The notes below the pieces were generated by a model. It was not told the origin of the DNA. It saw nothing but the letters and a program-made list of their open reading frames with translations, and searched no databases. This document shows positions 25,332 through 34,465 of a stretch of 64,000 nt of DNA, piece after piece. The position numbers and the translations under genes were made by a program. This DNA is from CBDFHC01 sp965247585 (GTDB lineage Bacteria; Chloroflexota; Dehalococcoidia; Lucifugimonadales; GCA-2712585), in the NCBI GenBank assembly GCA_965247585.1, contig CBDFHC010000003.1:124001-188000 (forward strand), given 5' to 3'. The number at the start of each line of letters is the position of its first letter. Position 1 is the stretch's first letter.

Positions 25332-26906
25332 TTACTTCATCTCCTTGATCCACCCCTCCACTTTCTCCGCCTGCCCCTGGTTGCCAAGCTCCCGATACAG
25401 CCCCGCAGACTTCTCCCACATCTCCCCCACGCGCTCCATCTCCCCACAGGTTTCGTACAAGATACCCAGGTTAGCATAATCGATTGCCATGCCTTCCTTG
25501 TGGTCCATCTCTTCCTCTATCGCCAGCGACTTCCTGTACATCTCCTCCGCCCGCTCTAGCTCCCCCCAAACCTGGTAGAGGCTCCCCAGGTTTCCATACT
25601 GGTTCGCCACCCCCTCCATCCGCCCCAGTTCATCATTTATAGCAAGCGCCTTGCAATACAACTGCTCCGCCTGCTCCATGTCGCCACGGTCTTGAGACAG
25701 AATCCCCAGGTTCCCATAGTTGCTAGCCATCCCCTCCTTTCTTCCCAACTCTTCATTTAATGCTAGCGCTTTGGCGTACATTTCCTCCGCGAGTGCTCGG
25801 TCCCCCTTCATTCGGTACAGGTTACCCAGATTGCCGTGGTCTGAGGCCATTCCCTCTTTTCTCCCCAGATCTTTATTTATACACAGCGCCCGGTGGTGCA
25901 TTTCTTCCGCCCGATCCAGTTCCCCTCTCATTCGATGCAGAATGCCCAAGTTGCCATAATCTATGGCCATACCCTCAAGATGCCCAATCGCCCCCGCAAT
26001 CGCGAGTGACTTCTTGTACATCTCTTCCGCCTGAACCAACTCCCCTCGATTCCGATACAGGCTCGCCAAATTGCCGTATTGGTTGCCGATTCCTTTCTGT
26101 CGCCCCAACCTCTCGTATATGGATAGCGCACTGCGGAACATCTCTTCCGCAGCTTCCAGATCCCCCTTATCCATGTAGAGGACTCCTAAATTGCCATACA
26201 AGGCCGCATGGTGCTCAGGAAGGTACGCCATCTTTAGGCCTCTATTCCACACCTCTTTAACTTCTTCCCAGCGGCCAAGCACCCTCAGCGCATTCCCCAG
26301 ATGATTCAGTAGAGTAACCAGAATCTCTTCGCTCGCCGGAGGCGATGAATCGTACTCCTCCAGGAGTCCATAGTAGAGGCTAACCCTCCGCTCCAGATCT
26401 GCCTTGTCCTTGTAGATGAAGCCGTCGGTAAGAACATAAGGTACAGCCTCTAGGGGCGCCCTCTCCGGCTCGGCGCGCAGGTCAAATATCGTGCTCTGCC
26501 ACCGGGAGAAGTCCGGCGCCTCGGTGCCCGCACGCCGCAGCCCCTCCAAACGCACCCAGAACACCAGCGCGTGGGGAATCTCTCCCAGCGCCTCCCGCCG
26601 CAGGTTCAGCGTCCGGTACGCCGCCTCGTCCAACTGCTCCAGGTCGTAGACGAACACCACACCCTTGAACTTCAGCTTCACCCCTTGTAGCGCCCGCACC
26701 GGGTCCGTATCCGTGGTACGCAGGAACAACTCCCGGAACTTTTCCCCGTACTTCCTTTGCACACCTCGCGCCACCTCCCCCCGGTCCAGCACGCTGGTAT
26801 ACAGCGCAAAGGACACCGAGCCTCGCTCCGCCGCGCCAAACAACAGCAGCATCCGCCGCACTTCCAGCTCTTGCGCTGGAGCCAGCTTCCGTTGGACCGG
26901 CGTCAT
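25332..26906 (-). CDS. TPR protein paired with a P-loop NTPase
   Basis: 524 residues. The N-terminal 160 residues form an unassigned domain with FKGVVFVYDLEQLDEAAYRT and a LNLRREAL...HALVFWVR...APDFSRW pattern that I associate with STAND/TPR proteins. From about residue 230 there are seven regular 40-residue TPRs with cores such as YGNLGILHRMRGELDRAEEM, suggesting a protein- or peptide-binding superhelix. The start codon overlaps the upstream NTPase stop by 4 bp (ATGA), so the two are translated together. The stop is TAA, and the same frame beyond it encodes a basic Lys/Arg-rich tail, so the gene may have been shortened recently. Function unknown; a two-part sensor/ATPase is inference. Confidence 0.85.
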   Translation of the reverse strand: MTPVQRKLAPAQELEVRRMLLLFGAAERGSVSFALYTSVLDRGEVARGVQRKYGEKFRELFLRTTDTDPVRALQGVKLKFKGVVFVYDLEQLDEAAYRTLNLRREALGEIPHALVFWVRLEGLRRAGTEAPDFSRWQSTIFDLRAEPERAPLEAVPYVLTDGFIYKDKADLERRVSLYYGLLEEYDSSPPASEEILVTLLNHLGNALRVLGRWEEVKEVWNRGLKMAYLPEHHAALYGNLGVLYMDKGDLEAAEEMFRSALSIYERLGRQKGIGNQYGNLASLYRNRGELVQAEEMYKKSLAIAGAIGHLEGMAIDYGNLGILHRMRGELDRAEEMHHRALCINKDLGRKEGMASDHGNLGNLYRMKGDRALAEEMYAKALALNEELGRKEGMASNYGNLGILSQDRGDMEQAEQLYCKALAINDELGRMEGVANQYGNLGSLYQVWGELERAEEMYRKSLAIEEEMDHKEGMAIDYANLGILYETCGEMERVGEMWEKSAGLYRELGNQGQAEKVEGWIKEMK

Positions 26907-28153
26907 GGTCCGTCACTCGCCAACATCGGCGCTACCACCGGATGCACGTCGCACCAAACCCCTTGGTCGTCGCGGTACTCCAGGGCGCTCAGATTGTGCA
27001 GCAAGACGCGGTGCTCCTCGTCGTTCTCAACCCTCTTCGAACACTGGACCTGACGCAGCAACTCTAGCTGGGGTGTGCTCAACAGCGGCTGGTACCATAT
27101 CCGCAGGTTCAGCACCGCCTGTGCCGCCGCCCCTTCGTCTATCCGGCCTACATCCCGTGAAATTGCAAAGGTGGCCGCCCCCCGCACCAGCGAAACCAGT
27201 TGGAACGGCAACCCTCCAGACTGCTCTACCAGCACATCCAGGGAATTCCCCTCAAACAGCGTCTCCTCCGCCCTGTTCGTCACGATCCGTTTCAAGAATT
27301 CCCGGCCATGGCTGTCCGGGCTGCCGTCACGGTGGTTCACCGGAAAATTCGGCAGCGCGCTCTGGTTCTCGTTGTAGTTGTGCGTTATCTGCACAAAATC
27401 GTTGTCATGCCGTAACGCGATTGGGAAGGTATATATCACGGAGCAATCCGGTGCCATCAGCGTCGTGGAATGTCGGTAGAATATCTCGTGGGCTTTGGCC
27501 AAATCCGCCTTGTCCAGGTCCTCCACCATCACCAGGACCCGCCTCCCCACTTTCGCCTGAACGTCCTCGATGAAGTAGTTCAGCAGTTCCTTCAGGCGTG
27601 ATTGCTGGCCCACTTCCTGCGCGGTGTGGCGCACCTTCTGGCGCGTCGTTATCTCCTGCTGGTACCGGCCTCCCAGCTTCGCGGCCGATACGTTCAACTC
27701 GACTTGCAGCCCTCCGCTCCTCTTCCTCTCTATCTCCTCCACTCCTAGGCCCTGGAACCATTCGATAATACCCTTCAATACCGTCTGGCTCAGCTTCACC
27801 TTGCTGCGGGACTCAGTGGCCTGGCGGAACAACTCAAACGCCATCCCCAACATTACGTCGACGTAGTCCAGGTCGGCGATGTCCGTCACGTCCTTCACCG
27901 AGAACCGCACTACAAAAACGTCGTCCGCCAATTCCGCCGCCAGCTTCACCAGCTCCGTGCTCTTGCCAGAGCCCCGGTGTCCGGTGAAGAGGAACTTCTG
28001 GGGTTTGTCCACCGCCTGAAGTAGCACCGCCATCTCTGTCCGGGGGCTATCTGCCCGGGCCACGTACCACTCCTCCAGCTCCTCTGCCCCGGAAAGGGCC
28101 AGCTCCGGGTCAAAGAAGTTAAGGACCTGTCTCAAGTTTGTGGCTTTTCGCAT
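26903..28153 (-). CDS. P-loop NTPase, first gene of an NTPase-TPR pair
   Basis: 416 residues. Walker A is FTGHRGSGKST (residues 56-66), Walker B RRVLVMVEDLDK (204-215). The N-terminal ELEEWYVARADSPRTEM region and the end (LSALEYRDDQGVWCDVHPVV, winged-helix-like) resemble AAA/STAND-type ATPases that precede a separate partner. No membrane segment. The 4-bp overlap with the TPR gene implies a fixed complex. With the NB-ARC/TPR protein at 1-2504 the window holds two NTPase+TPR systems, one fused and one split. Roles in signalling or phage defence are possible but not shown. Confidence 0.85.
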   Translation of the reverse strand: MRKATNLRQVLNFFDPELALSGAEELEEWYVARADSPRTEMAVLLQAVDKPQKFLFTGHRGSGKSTELVKLAAELADDVFVVRFSVKDVTDIADLDYVDVMLGMAFELFRQATESRSKVKLSQTVLKGIIEWFQGLGVEEIERKRSGGLQVELNVSAAKLGGRYQQEITTRQKVRHTAQEVGQQSRLKELLNYFIEDVQAKVGRRVLVMVEDLDKADLAKAHEIFYRHSTTLMAPDCSVIYTFPIALRHDNDFVQITHNYNENQSALPNFPVNHRDGSPDSHGREFLKRIVTNRAEETLFEGNSLDVLVEQSGGLPFQLVSLVRGAATFAISRDVGRIDEGAAAQAVLNLRIWYQPLLSTPQLELLRQVQCSKRVENDEEHRVLLHNLSALEYRDDQGVWCDVHPVVAPMLASDGP

Positions 28154-28333
28154 TGATAGCTCACTATTGTTACCAGGCTCGTAGCTAGTCTAAAGACATA
28201 TTACCATCTGACGCCTGGCCACCAGCACGCCTGGGGCCTGATCGTTTCCCCAGAGCTGAAGGTTTTCCCGTGTGGACCTAAACCCGGGGCGTCTCCACCC
28301 TGGGGGTATGGTGGGCTCTTCTCCCCCTCCCCC

Positions 28334-29035
28334 CTACAACCTCGCCACCACCACCGCCGCCAGCGTTCGTAGCCCGTCCAGCGACGCCATCGCCTCCTCG
28401 CCGTCTGGCGCCGTGGTGTGCAGCGAAAGCACCGTGTCTCCCAGGTTCACCACCAGCATCGCCCCTAGACCGTGCGCGTTCAGCTCCGCCCCCACCGACG
28501 CGTCGCCAATCAAAGGCGTCACCGTTTCCAACTCGGGCGTTCCAGACACCACCTTCGCGAAGTGCTCTTTCGCGTCTACCCCGGACACAAATTCAACAGC
28601 GCTGAACGTAATCCCCTTCCCCTCACCTAATACCTGCAGGCTCAGCCCATAGAAGCCGTTCATCCTCTCCACCTGCGAAGGGTCGCTGTCCGACGCCATC
28701 TCCTTGTAGTTGTAGTAATTGCTTGAATATTCATCGCCGGTCCCCAGGACGGCCTTTACGTCTTCTTCCGTTAGGAGCGTCTTGAAGCTCGCTTCCGTTA
28801 TCTCGAAATTCGCCACCACCTCCGTCACCACCGGCTCCGGCGCGCCGCTACCGCTCTGCGAAACCGGCACCGTCACCGCCACCACAGCCCACATCGCCAG
28901 CCCGGCGGCCACCGCGCTCCCCGAGAGCGCTCGCACTCCGGTCCTTCCACTGCCCCGGTATCCAATAACGCCGCCCGCTATCAGCGCCGCCCCCAATACC
29001 CCCAGAATAATCCAGACCACTGCTCCCCAGTCCAT
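28334..29035 (-). CDS. Hypothetical membrane protein with extracytoplasmic domain
   Basis: 233 residues, family not recognised. Two N-terminal membrane helices (about 5-25 and 38-57) are followed by a roughly 170-residue domain rich in Ser, Thr and acidic residues, with LLTEEDVKAVLGTGDEYSS and a repeated GLG/LGAMLVVNLGD pattern. With both helices near the N-terminus, the domain probably faces outside. Spacing from the lipoprotein pseudogene is about 170 bp; they may have been co-transcribed. Confidence 0.65.
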   Translation of the reverse strand: MDWGAVVWIILGVLGAALIAGGVIGYRGSGRTGVRALSGSAVAAGLAMWAVVAVTVPVSQSGSGAPEPVVTEVVANFEITEASFKTLLTEEDVKAVLGTGDEYSSNYYNYKEMASDSDPSQVERMNGFYGLSLQVLGEGKGITFSAVEFVSGVDAKEHFAKVVSGTPELETVTPLIGDASVGAELNAHGLGAMLVVNLGDTVLSLHTTAPDGEEAMASLDGLRTLAAVVVARL

Positions 29036-29204
29036 GCGTCACCTCCGGTTTATTGATTCTTCGGTTGATTCCATTGGTACCCCATCACCCGTATCGCCGC
29101 CCGCAACGTGCCCCAGCGCCACCGCCACCGCAATAAATGTTCGGCGGTCCCCCACCATCAGCCGGCGGTTCACCACCCTTTAACCCCGGCTTTCCCGTTC
29201 CCCC

Positions 29205-30011
29205 TCACTCCTGCTCCACCGGCAACGGCGACCACTCTAGTAGCTCCACCACCGCAGGAACTATCTGCGCCTCGAACCCCCCAACGTGCCCGTACACCTC
29301 GCCGTACTCAAACCTGCCGCTAATCCGCAGCTTACCTAGCCGTTCCTCAGGGCCAATCATCTCCTGCACGTACAGTTGGTCGTAAACATCCGCCGGGGCC
29401 AGGTCGCCCTCAATCCACACCTTACGGCCTTGGGGCCAAAGATGCCCCTCCGCACGTCCTGTCGGCTCCAGCCTTTCGCTCAGTACAATCGTTTCCCAGC
29501 CGTGAAAATAGAACCCCGTCAAAACAACCTCCGCGCCGCTGTACCTCTCCGGACTGGCGAACAGCTCGTCGAAGGTGACCTCCTTCCCCTGTCCCTGCGG
29601 AACCCCCACCGGCGATCGGATGCCCGTGTCTATCCGTATCGTTAGCGTCGTCGTCTTCCCCAAATCTATCGTCGTGTCTACCGGCAACTCCGCCCCGCAC
29701 CCCAGGAAGTCGCACTCGGACACCTAGACGCTGTACCTCCCCGCCGACGCCTGCTGCTCAAAGCTCCCGTCCGAATTCAGCGGCACCCTGGCAACCACCT
29801 TCCCACCCTACCCCAGCAACAGCTCCCTCGACTCGTACGGGTTCGCGAAGGGCTCGCACGGTTCCACCGGGCACAGCGGGCCTATCTCCACCGTTCCCGT
29901 CAGCGTCCCCAACGCCGCGCCCGGCGACGGCGTCCGGTCTGTCCCAGCGCACGCCGCCAGCGCCATGACACCCGTCACCATCGCCGCCAGTATTAGCCAC
30001 TTCTTCATCAT
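29205..30011 (-). pseudogene. Lipoprotein gene interrupted by two in-frame TAG codons
   Basis: One continuous frame of about 268 codons, broken at 29810-29808 and 29726-29724 by TAG. The start MMKKWLILAAMVTGVMALAAC is a lipoprotein signal with a lipobox (LAAC). After the first TAG the frame continues GGKVVARVPLNSDGSFEQQ and after the second VSECDFLGCGAELPVDTTI, both coherent with an exported beta-rich domain; both interruptions fall where a glutamine codon (CAG) would fit. The last 172 residues form an intact domain (FDELFASPERYSGAEVVLTG core). Either a recent pseudogene or a gene read through at TAG. TAG ends many intact neighbours, so I favour decay. Confidence 0.75.
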
Positions 30012-30319
30012 GCCGTCTCCGGATCGTCTCTTAACGGGGAGGAGCCGCTTCTATCCCTCATGACGGGGCAGCCCGCCAAAAGGTTCCCGGCGCCCCCTGA
30101 TAAACCTCATTTCTCACCACCCTATTACACACCACCTGCCTCACCTCCCACCTCCCCCACTCGTTCGGTCTTTCCTCATACCTGGTGCCAACATGGCATC
30201 CCCCAAAAGGACCACCGCCCCTCCAAGCCACACCTCACGGCGTCTTGCATCGCCCCATCGGACAGGCTACCCTATCCCCGGTTTCCCCATCCATCGCACA
30301 TCCCCTCGGAGGCTACGCA
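30012..30319. other. Gene-free gap
   Basis: 308 bp between divergent genes. The only signal I can support is GGAGG at 30308-30312, seven bases before the ATG at 30320. No module A-F copy and no clear promoter. Confidence 0.5.
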
Positions 30320-30748
30320 ATGACCAAGGTCCTCGTCGTCCAGGGCGCCGGCATGAACATGCGTGGCAAGGCGCAGCTAGAGGTTTTCGGTCCCGCTACC
30401 CTTGACCAGATCAACGACCAGGTCCGCGCTTTCGCCGATGCGCTGGGCGTCGACGTCGAGTTCTGCCACTCCAACATCGAAGGTGAGGTCGTTAACGCCC
30501 TCTACCGCGCCCACGACGAGGACTTCGACGCTGTGGTCATAAATCCTGCTGGCTACACCACCGGCACCGGGCCCCTTCTCGGCGCCATCGGCCAGATCAA
30601 ATGCCCCGTCATAGAGGTCCACGTCTCCAACCCCACCGCCCGCGGCACCGTCTCCAAGGTGCTCCCCGCCAGCAAAGCCGCCGTCTACGGCTTCGGCATC
30701 TTCGGCTACCGCCTCGCCCTGGAGGGCGTCAGGGACATGGCCTCCTAA
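30320..30748 (+). CDS. Type II dehydroquinase-like protein with altered active site
   Basis: 142 residues with the AroQ (type II 3-dehydroquinate dehydratase) fold pattern: a VVQGAGMNMRG loop, FCHSNIEGEVVNALYRA, VVINPAGYTTGTG, CPVIEVHVSNPTARG and GFGIFGYRLAL. Against the canonical motif (NLLGxREPxxYG ... GAYTHTS ... EVHxSNxxxRE) the catalytic Arg is Ala, the catalytic Tyr is Phe (LEVFG) and the TH of GAYTH is TT; only the EVH His remains. So it probably no longer dehydrates dehydroquinate. It precedes an oxaloacetate decarboxylase gene rather than shikimate genes, which supports a changed role. GGAGG fixes this start over an upstream ATG at 30185. Confidence 0.82.
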   Translation: MTKVLVVQGAGMNMRGKAQLEVFGPATLDQINDQVRAFADALGVDVEFCHSNIEGEVVNALYRAHDEDFDAVVINPAGYTTGTGPLLGAIGQIKCPVIEVHVSNPTARGTVSKVLPASKAAVYGFGIFGYRLALEGVRDMAS

Positions 30749-30771
30749 GTTGATCCGGCTTATGCAAATGA

Positions 30772-30925
30772 TGAGTGCAGAGGGGTATTGCCCCCAGGTC
30801 GAGGGACGTAATCCTGAGACCCCGATTCCAATCAGGAGCGGGAGTCTGAGGGTGTCCCTCAGAATTCGTTTTGTTTCTTCCCCCTTCCTGGACAGGAAGG
30901 GGGCTAGGGGGATGGTCGAAAGGCG
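30772..30925 (+). repeat. Module A with internal insertion, then module F
   Basis: GAGTGCAGAGGGG (30775-) begins an A copy that is split by about 45 bp before its core (30846-30862). An F hairpin (CCCCCTTCCTGG/ACAGGAAGGGGG) and GGATGGTCGAAAGG follow at 30880-30923. Confidence 0.7.
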
Positions 30926-30967
30926 CTGAGGGTCTCCCACCCCACAAATCAGATTGAAAGGACAACC

Positions 30968-31828
30968 ATGCCCACCACACAACCCCGTCAACTCTTTCGC
31001 AAATACCTCGAAGGCGTCAATGTCGGTTACCCCATCTCCGTCTTTGACCCCGTCTCCGCCCGCATCGCCCGCCACCTCGGCGCCGACCTGGGCATCCTCG
31101 GCGGGTCCATCGCCTCCGCCGCCGTCCTCGCCGCGCCGGACTTAATCGTTCTCACCCTTTCCGAGCTGGCCGATCAGGTCCGAAGGATCTGCCGCGCCGC
31201 CGACGTCTCCCTCATGGTCGACGCCGACCACGGTTACGGCAACGCCCTCAACGCCATCCGCACCGTCGAGGAGTTGGAAGCCGCCGGCGCCTCCGCCATC
31301 GGCATCGAGGACACCCTCCTCCCTGCCGCCTTCGGAAAAGACACGCCCGAACTCATCAGCACCGGCGAAATGCTGGGCAAGCTCCACGGCGCCGTGGCCG
31401 CCCGAAAGGACCCTGCTCTCGTCGTCATAGCCCGCTCCAGCGCGCTGCAATACTCTACCCTGGATGACGCCGTCGCCCGCGCCAGGGCCTACTCTGATAC
31501 GGGTGCTGATGCCCTCATGGTAGTTGGCGCCACGGAACGAAAGCAGCTTGAGGCTGTCAGCTCTGCCACCGGCCTCCCCATCGTGTTGGGTGGCACCGGC
31601 GGTGACCTGGACGACGAACCGTATCTCCAGTCCCAGGGCGTGCGAATCGTCCTCCGCGGCCACCAACCCTTCTTCGTCGCCATGAAAGCCCTCCACGACG
31701 CCATGAAGCACATCATCGACGGCGGCGCCACCTCAGACCTCCGCGACCGTTCCGCCCCTGTGGACCTGCAGGCGGCCATCCTCCGCTCCAACGACTACGC
31801 CCAATGGCAAAAGGACTACCTCTCCTAA
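30968..31828 (+). CDS. Oxaloacetate decarboxylase of the isocitrate lyase/PEP mutase superfamily
   Basis: 286 residues, the usual length. SVFDPVSARIARHLGAD, VDADHGYGNALNAIRT (metal/substrate site), AIGIEDTLLPAAFGKD and VIARSSAL match the PA4872-type oxaloacetate decarboxylases, soluble Mg2+-dependent enzymes making pyruvate and CO2. The general superfamily call is firm; the oxaloacetate specificity is by motif similarity. AAGGA precedes the ATG. Its neighbour is the dehydroquinase-like gene, 219 bp upstream. Confidence 0.85.
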   Translation: MPTTQPRQLFRKYLEGVNVGYPISVFDPVSARIARHLGADLGILGGSIASAAVLAAPDLIVLTLSELADQVRRICRAADVSLMVDADHGYGNALNAIRTVEELEAAGASAIGIEDTLLPAAFGKDTPELISTGEMLGKLHGAVAARKDPALVVIARSSALQYSTLDDAVARARAYSDTGADALMVVGATERKQLEAVSSATGLPIVLGGTGGDLDDEPYLQSQGVRIVLRGHQPFFVAMKALHDAMKHIIDGGATSDLRDRSAPVDLQAAILRSNDYAQWQKDYLS

Positions 31829-32821
31829 CCCCCTGAGACGCTGCTGCTCTCACCCTCTATTGGCATCGCCAGGCAGTATGGAAACGATACTGCCTTCCCC
31901 TCCCACGACTTCCCTGCGTATCCAACCCGCTCATCCTGAGGCTCTCGAAGGACGAGCCTATACCGCATTACGCCCCTCCACCATGTCATTCTGAGTCCGC
32001 CCGTGAGGATCGAAGAATCTGGGTGCGGGGGAGAGCATGTCCTACCGCGGCGCCCGCTTCGGATTCCAATCCTGATTTTTCATCCTCCCTGGTGCTGGAC
32101 GACACCATGATCTATTCCAAGTCCGTGCGTGAGGATCGAGGAATCTGGTAGGGAGGGCAGAGCACATCCAACCCCTGTGCCCACTACCGCTGTGCCTCGT
32201 CAATTTGTTCACAAACCCTCTGCCGGGAGTCGGAGAGCCTGTCCTTCGCAAAGCGGAAGGAGCGTCCCTTAGAAATAAAAACCATTCGGGGCGGGATGGT
32301 GGAAACAACCACCCTGTGATTTGCATTCCTCTGTTGTAGTCAAACCACTCGCCATGACTGATCGCCTCGGAAATAACGCCGCCCCTCTTTTATGGGCACC
32401 TAGCTAGGGGGAGTGCAGAGGGGCGCAGCCCCTTTGCCGGGAGTCTGAGGGTGTCCCTCAGAAAAACTTTTAAAAACCTTACTGGGTGGGACGGTGGGAA
32501 CCACCAACCTTCGATTTTGAGTCCTTCGTGATGGCCAAACCAATCGCCATAACCGAGCCTCTCGCACAAAACAATTGCGCCAGTTCGATTCCCAACCCCA
32601 CAGGAAGGTGCAGGGGACCTGGGTTCCCTGCCGGGAGACTGAGGGTGTCCCTCAGAAAAACTCTTAAAAACCTTACTGGGTGGGACGGTGGGAACCACCA
32701 ACCTCCGTTTTTGAGTCCTTCGTGGTGGCCATACCCATCGCCATAACTGAGCCTCTCCCTTCTTGGCATGGAGAAAAGGAGCCAGGGGACGGTCGACTAC
32801 CGCCCAACGCAGCATTGATCA
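31829..32821 (+). repeat. Large composite repeat array (993 bp without a gene)
   Basis: In order: E (31930-31949), D (32003-32022), partial C (32078-32118), D variant (32129-32148), the TCAATTTGTTCACAA spacer, a degenerate A (32217-32275), B (32285-32360), A (core 32445-32461), B (32480-32555), A variant (core 32639-32655), B (32672-32750) and F (32755-32800). All plus-oriented. The right part is copied at 33421-33660. Confidence 0.8.
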
Positions 32822-33139
32822 CTACTTCCACAGGTCGTCCGGCGGCCAGATGTTGTAGCTCCCCCGAGCCGCGCCCTGCGGCGCCTCGTCCCGCCACACC
32901 TTCAGCCTCTCAACTAAATCGGTGAAGTGTGGCTGCTTCGTGTGGTACTGAAACGCCGCCTCGTCCTTGTACACCTCATACAACCACACCCGGTTCTCAT
33001 CCCCCGCGTCCTGTATCAGGTCGAACCGGAGACACCCCGGCTCGTTGTTAAAAGACCCTTTGGCGTCCCCCAACATCGCCTCAATGAACTCCTCCTTATA
33101 GCCCGGCTTCACCTGCAACGCTGCAAGAATCACATACAT
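32822..33139 (-). CDS. ABM-domain putative quinol monooxygenase, copy 1
   Basis: 105 residues, single ABM domain: MYVILAALQVKPGYKEEF, GCLRFDLIQDAGDENRVWLY (conserved core) and the C-terminal RGSYNIWPPDDLWK. Nearly the same protein is encoded at 33666-33983; the two share IWPPD...WK and most of the core. Both copies are preceded and followed by the same repeat modules, so a segmental duplication is likely. Expected to act on a small quinol or keto compound as a dimer. Confidence 0.85.
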   Translation of the reverse strand: MYVILAALQVKPGYKEEFIEAMLGDAKGSFNNEPGCLRFDLIQDAGDENRVWLYEVYKDEAAFQYHTKQPHFTDLVERLKVWRDEAPQGAARGSYNIWPPDDLWK

Positions 33140-33665
33140 GGCTCTACCTCAATTCCTCAAGGGTGTGCAGAGGGGCGCAGCCCCTTTGCCGGGAGACTGA
33201 GGGTGTCCCTCAGAAAAACTTAAAAAAACCTTACTGGGCGGGACGGTGGGAACCACCAACCTGTGAGTTTGAGTCCTTCGTGGTGGCCATACCAATCGCC
33301 ATAACCGAGCCTCTCGCACAAAACAATTAGGCCAGTTCCATTCCCAACCCCATAGGAAGATGCAGGGGACCTGGGTTCCCTGCCGGGAGACTGAGGGTGT
33401 CCTTCAGAAATAATGCCGTCCCGCTTTTATGGGCACCTAGCTAGGAGGAGTGCAGAGAGGCGCAGCCCCTTCGCCGGGAGTCTGAGGGTGTCCCTCAGAA
33501 AAACTTTAATAAACCTTACTGGGTGGGACGGTGGGAACCACCAACCTTCGTTTTTGAGTCCCTCGTGGTGGCCATACCAATCGCCATAACTGCTTCCTCT
33601 CCCTTCTTGGCATGGAGAAAAGGGGCCAGGGGATGGTCGACTACCGCCCAACGCAGCGTTGACCC
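33140..33665 (+). repeat. Repeat array between the duplicated ABM genes
   Basis: A (core 33197-33213), B (33230-33310), A variant (core 33391-33407), A (core 33482-33498), B (33515-33595) and F (33597-33640). The stretch 33421-33660 closely matches 32391-32820 with a deletion, including the TTTTATGGGCACCTAGCTAG lead-in. Confidence 0.8.
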
Positions 33666-33983
33666 CTACTTCCACTGATGGTCTGGTGGCCAGATGTTGT
33701 AGCTCCCCCGCGCCGCGCCCGGAAGACCCTGGCCCCTCCACTCCTTCACCGTCTCCGCCCACTTCTTATAGTGCGGCGCCTGCGTATGCGCCTGGAACGC
33801 CGCCTCATCCTTGTACACCTCGTACAGCCAGATTCGGTTCTCGTCCCCCGCGTCCTGTATCACGTCGAACCGGAGACACCCCGGCTCGTTGTTCGCCGAC
33901 CCTTCCGCGTCCCCAATCATCGCCTCAATAAACGGCGCCTTGAAACCATCCTTGATTTGTATCGAAGCCAGTATCACGTACAT
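33666..33983 (-). CDS. ABM-domain putative quinol monooxygenase, copy 2
   Basis: 105 residues: MYVILASIQIKDGFKAPF, NNEPGCLRFDVIQDAGDEN and RGSYNIWPPDHQWK. The frame is open well upstream (to 34445) but that part is repeat-derived; GAGGTGG lies before the ATG at 33983, and the paralogue begins at the same residue. Paralogue of 32822-33139 with scattered substitutions, so the duplication is not brand new. Confidence 0.87.
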   Translation of the reverse strand: MYVILASIQIKDGFKAPFIEAMIGDAEGSANNEPGCLRFDVIQDAGDENRIWLYEVYKDEAAFQAHTQAPHYKKWAETVKEWRGQGLPGAARGSYNIWPPDHQWK

Positions 33984-34465
33984 GCCACCACCTCGAATTC
34001 TGTTTGCTCTCCGGCAGCGCCAATAATAACAAACAACGCCACTAACACCGAATTGGCTCGAATATAGAAAATTCTCTCCCCCTATCGAGGGGCAGTTTAA
34101 GAGGGTGTGCCTTCTGCGGCCAATCATTGCCAACCGCACAGGAGAGTGCAGGGAACCCAGGTTCCCTGCCGGAAGTTTGAGGGTGTCCCTCAAGATACAC
34201 TTTTTAAACCTTTCAGGGCGGGACGGTGGGAACCACCAACCTGTGATTTGTAGTCCCATCGGGACCATATACCCTGCATATTCTCTGACTACCTCACCAA
34301 GACCTGTTCGATTCTTTGCAATTCTCTCGTTCTGCCGGGCTAGTAGAAAAGCGAGAAAGTCTGACCTTTGATCTTCATCCCCGGTGGTGCCGGTCCCAAC
34401 CACCACTGAATTTCCCCATCCCTTCGTTGTTCCTCCCACCCTCAAACTGCTACGATGGACTGGCT
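33984..34465 (+). repeat. Repeats upstream of lepA
   Basis: A GAAAATTCTCTCCCCCTAT element (34067-34110) that recurs at 4285-4331, an A variant (core 34177-34193) and a B copy (34205-34275). From 34276 to 34465 I see no further repeat; TGCTACGAT at 34447-34455 is a possible weak extended -10 very close to the lepA start. Confidence 0.6.

Noticed and set aside
34069..34110. CRISPR array
   Set aside because: The repeats here and elsewhere are irregularly spaced, of several types and without unique spacers of constant length; no cas gene is present.
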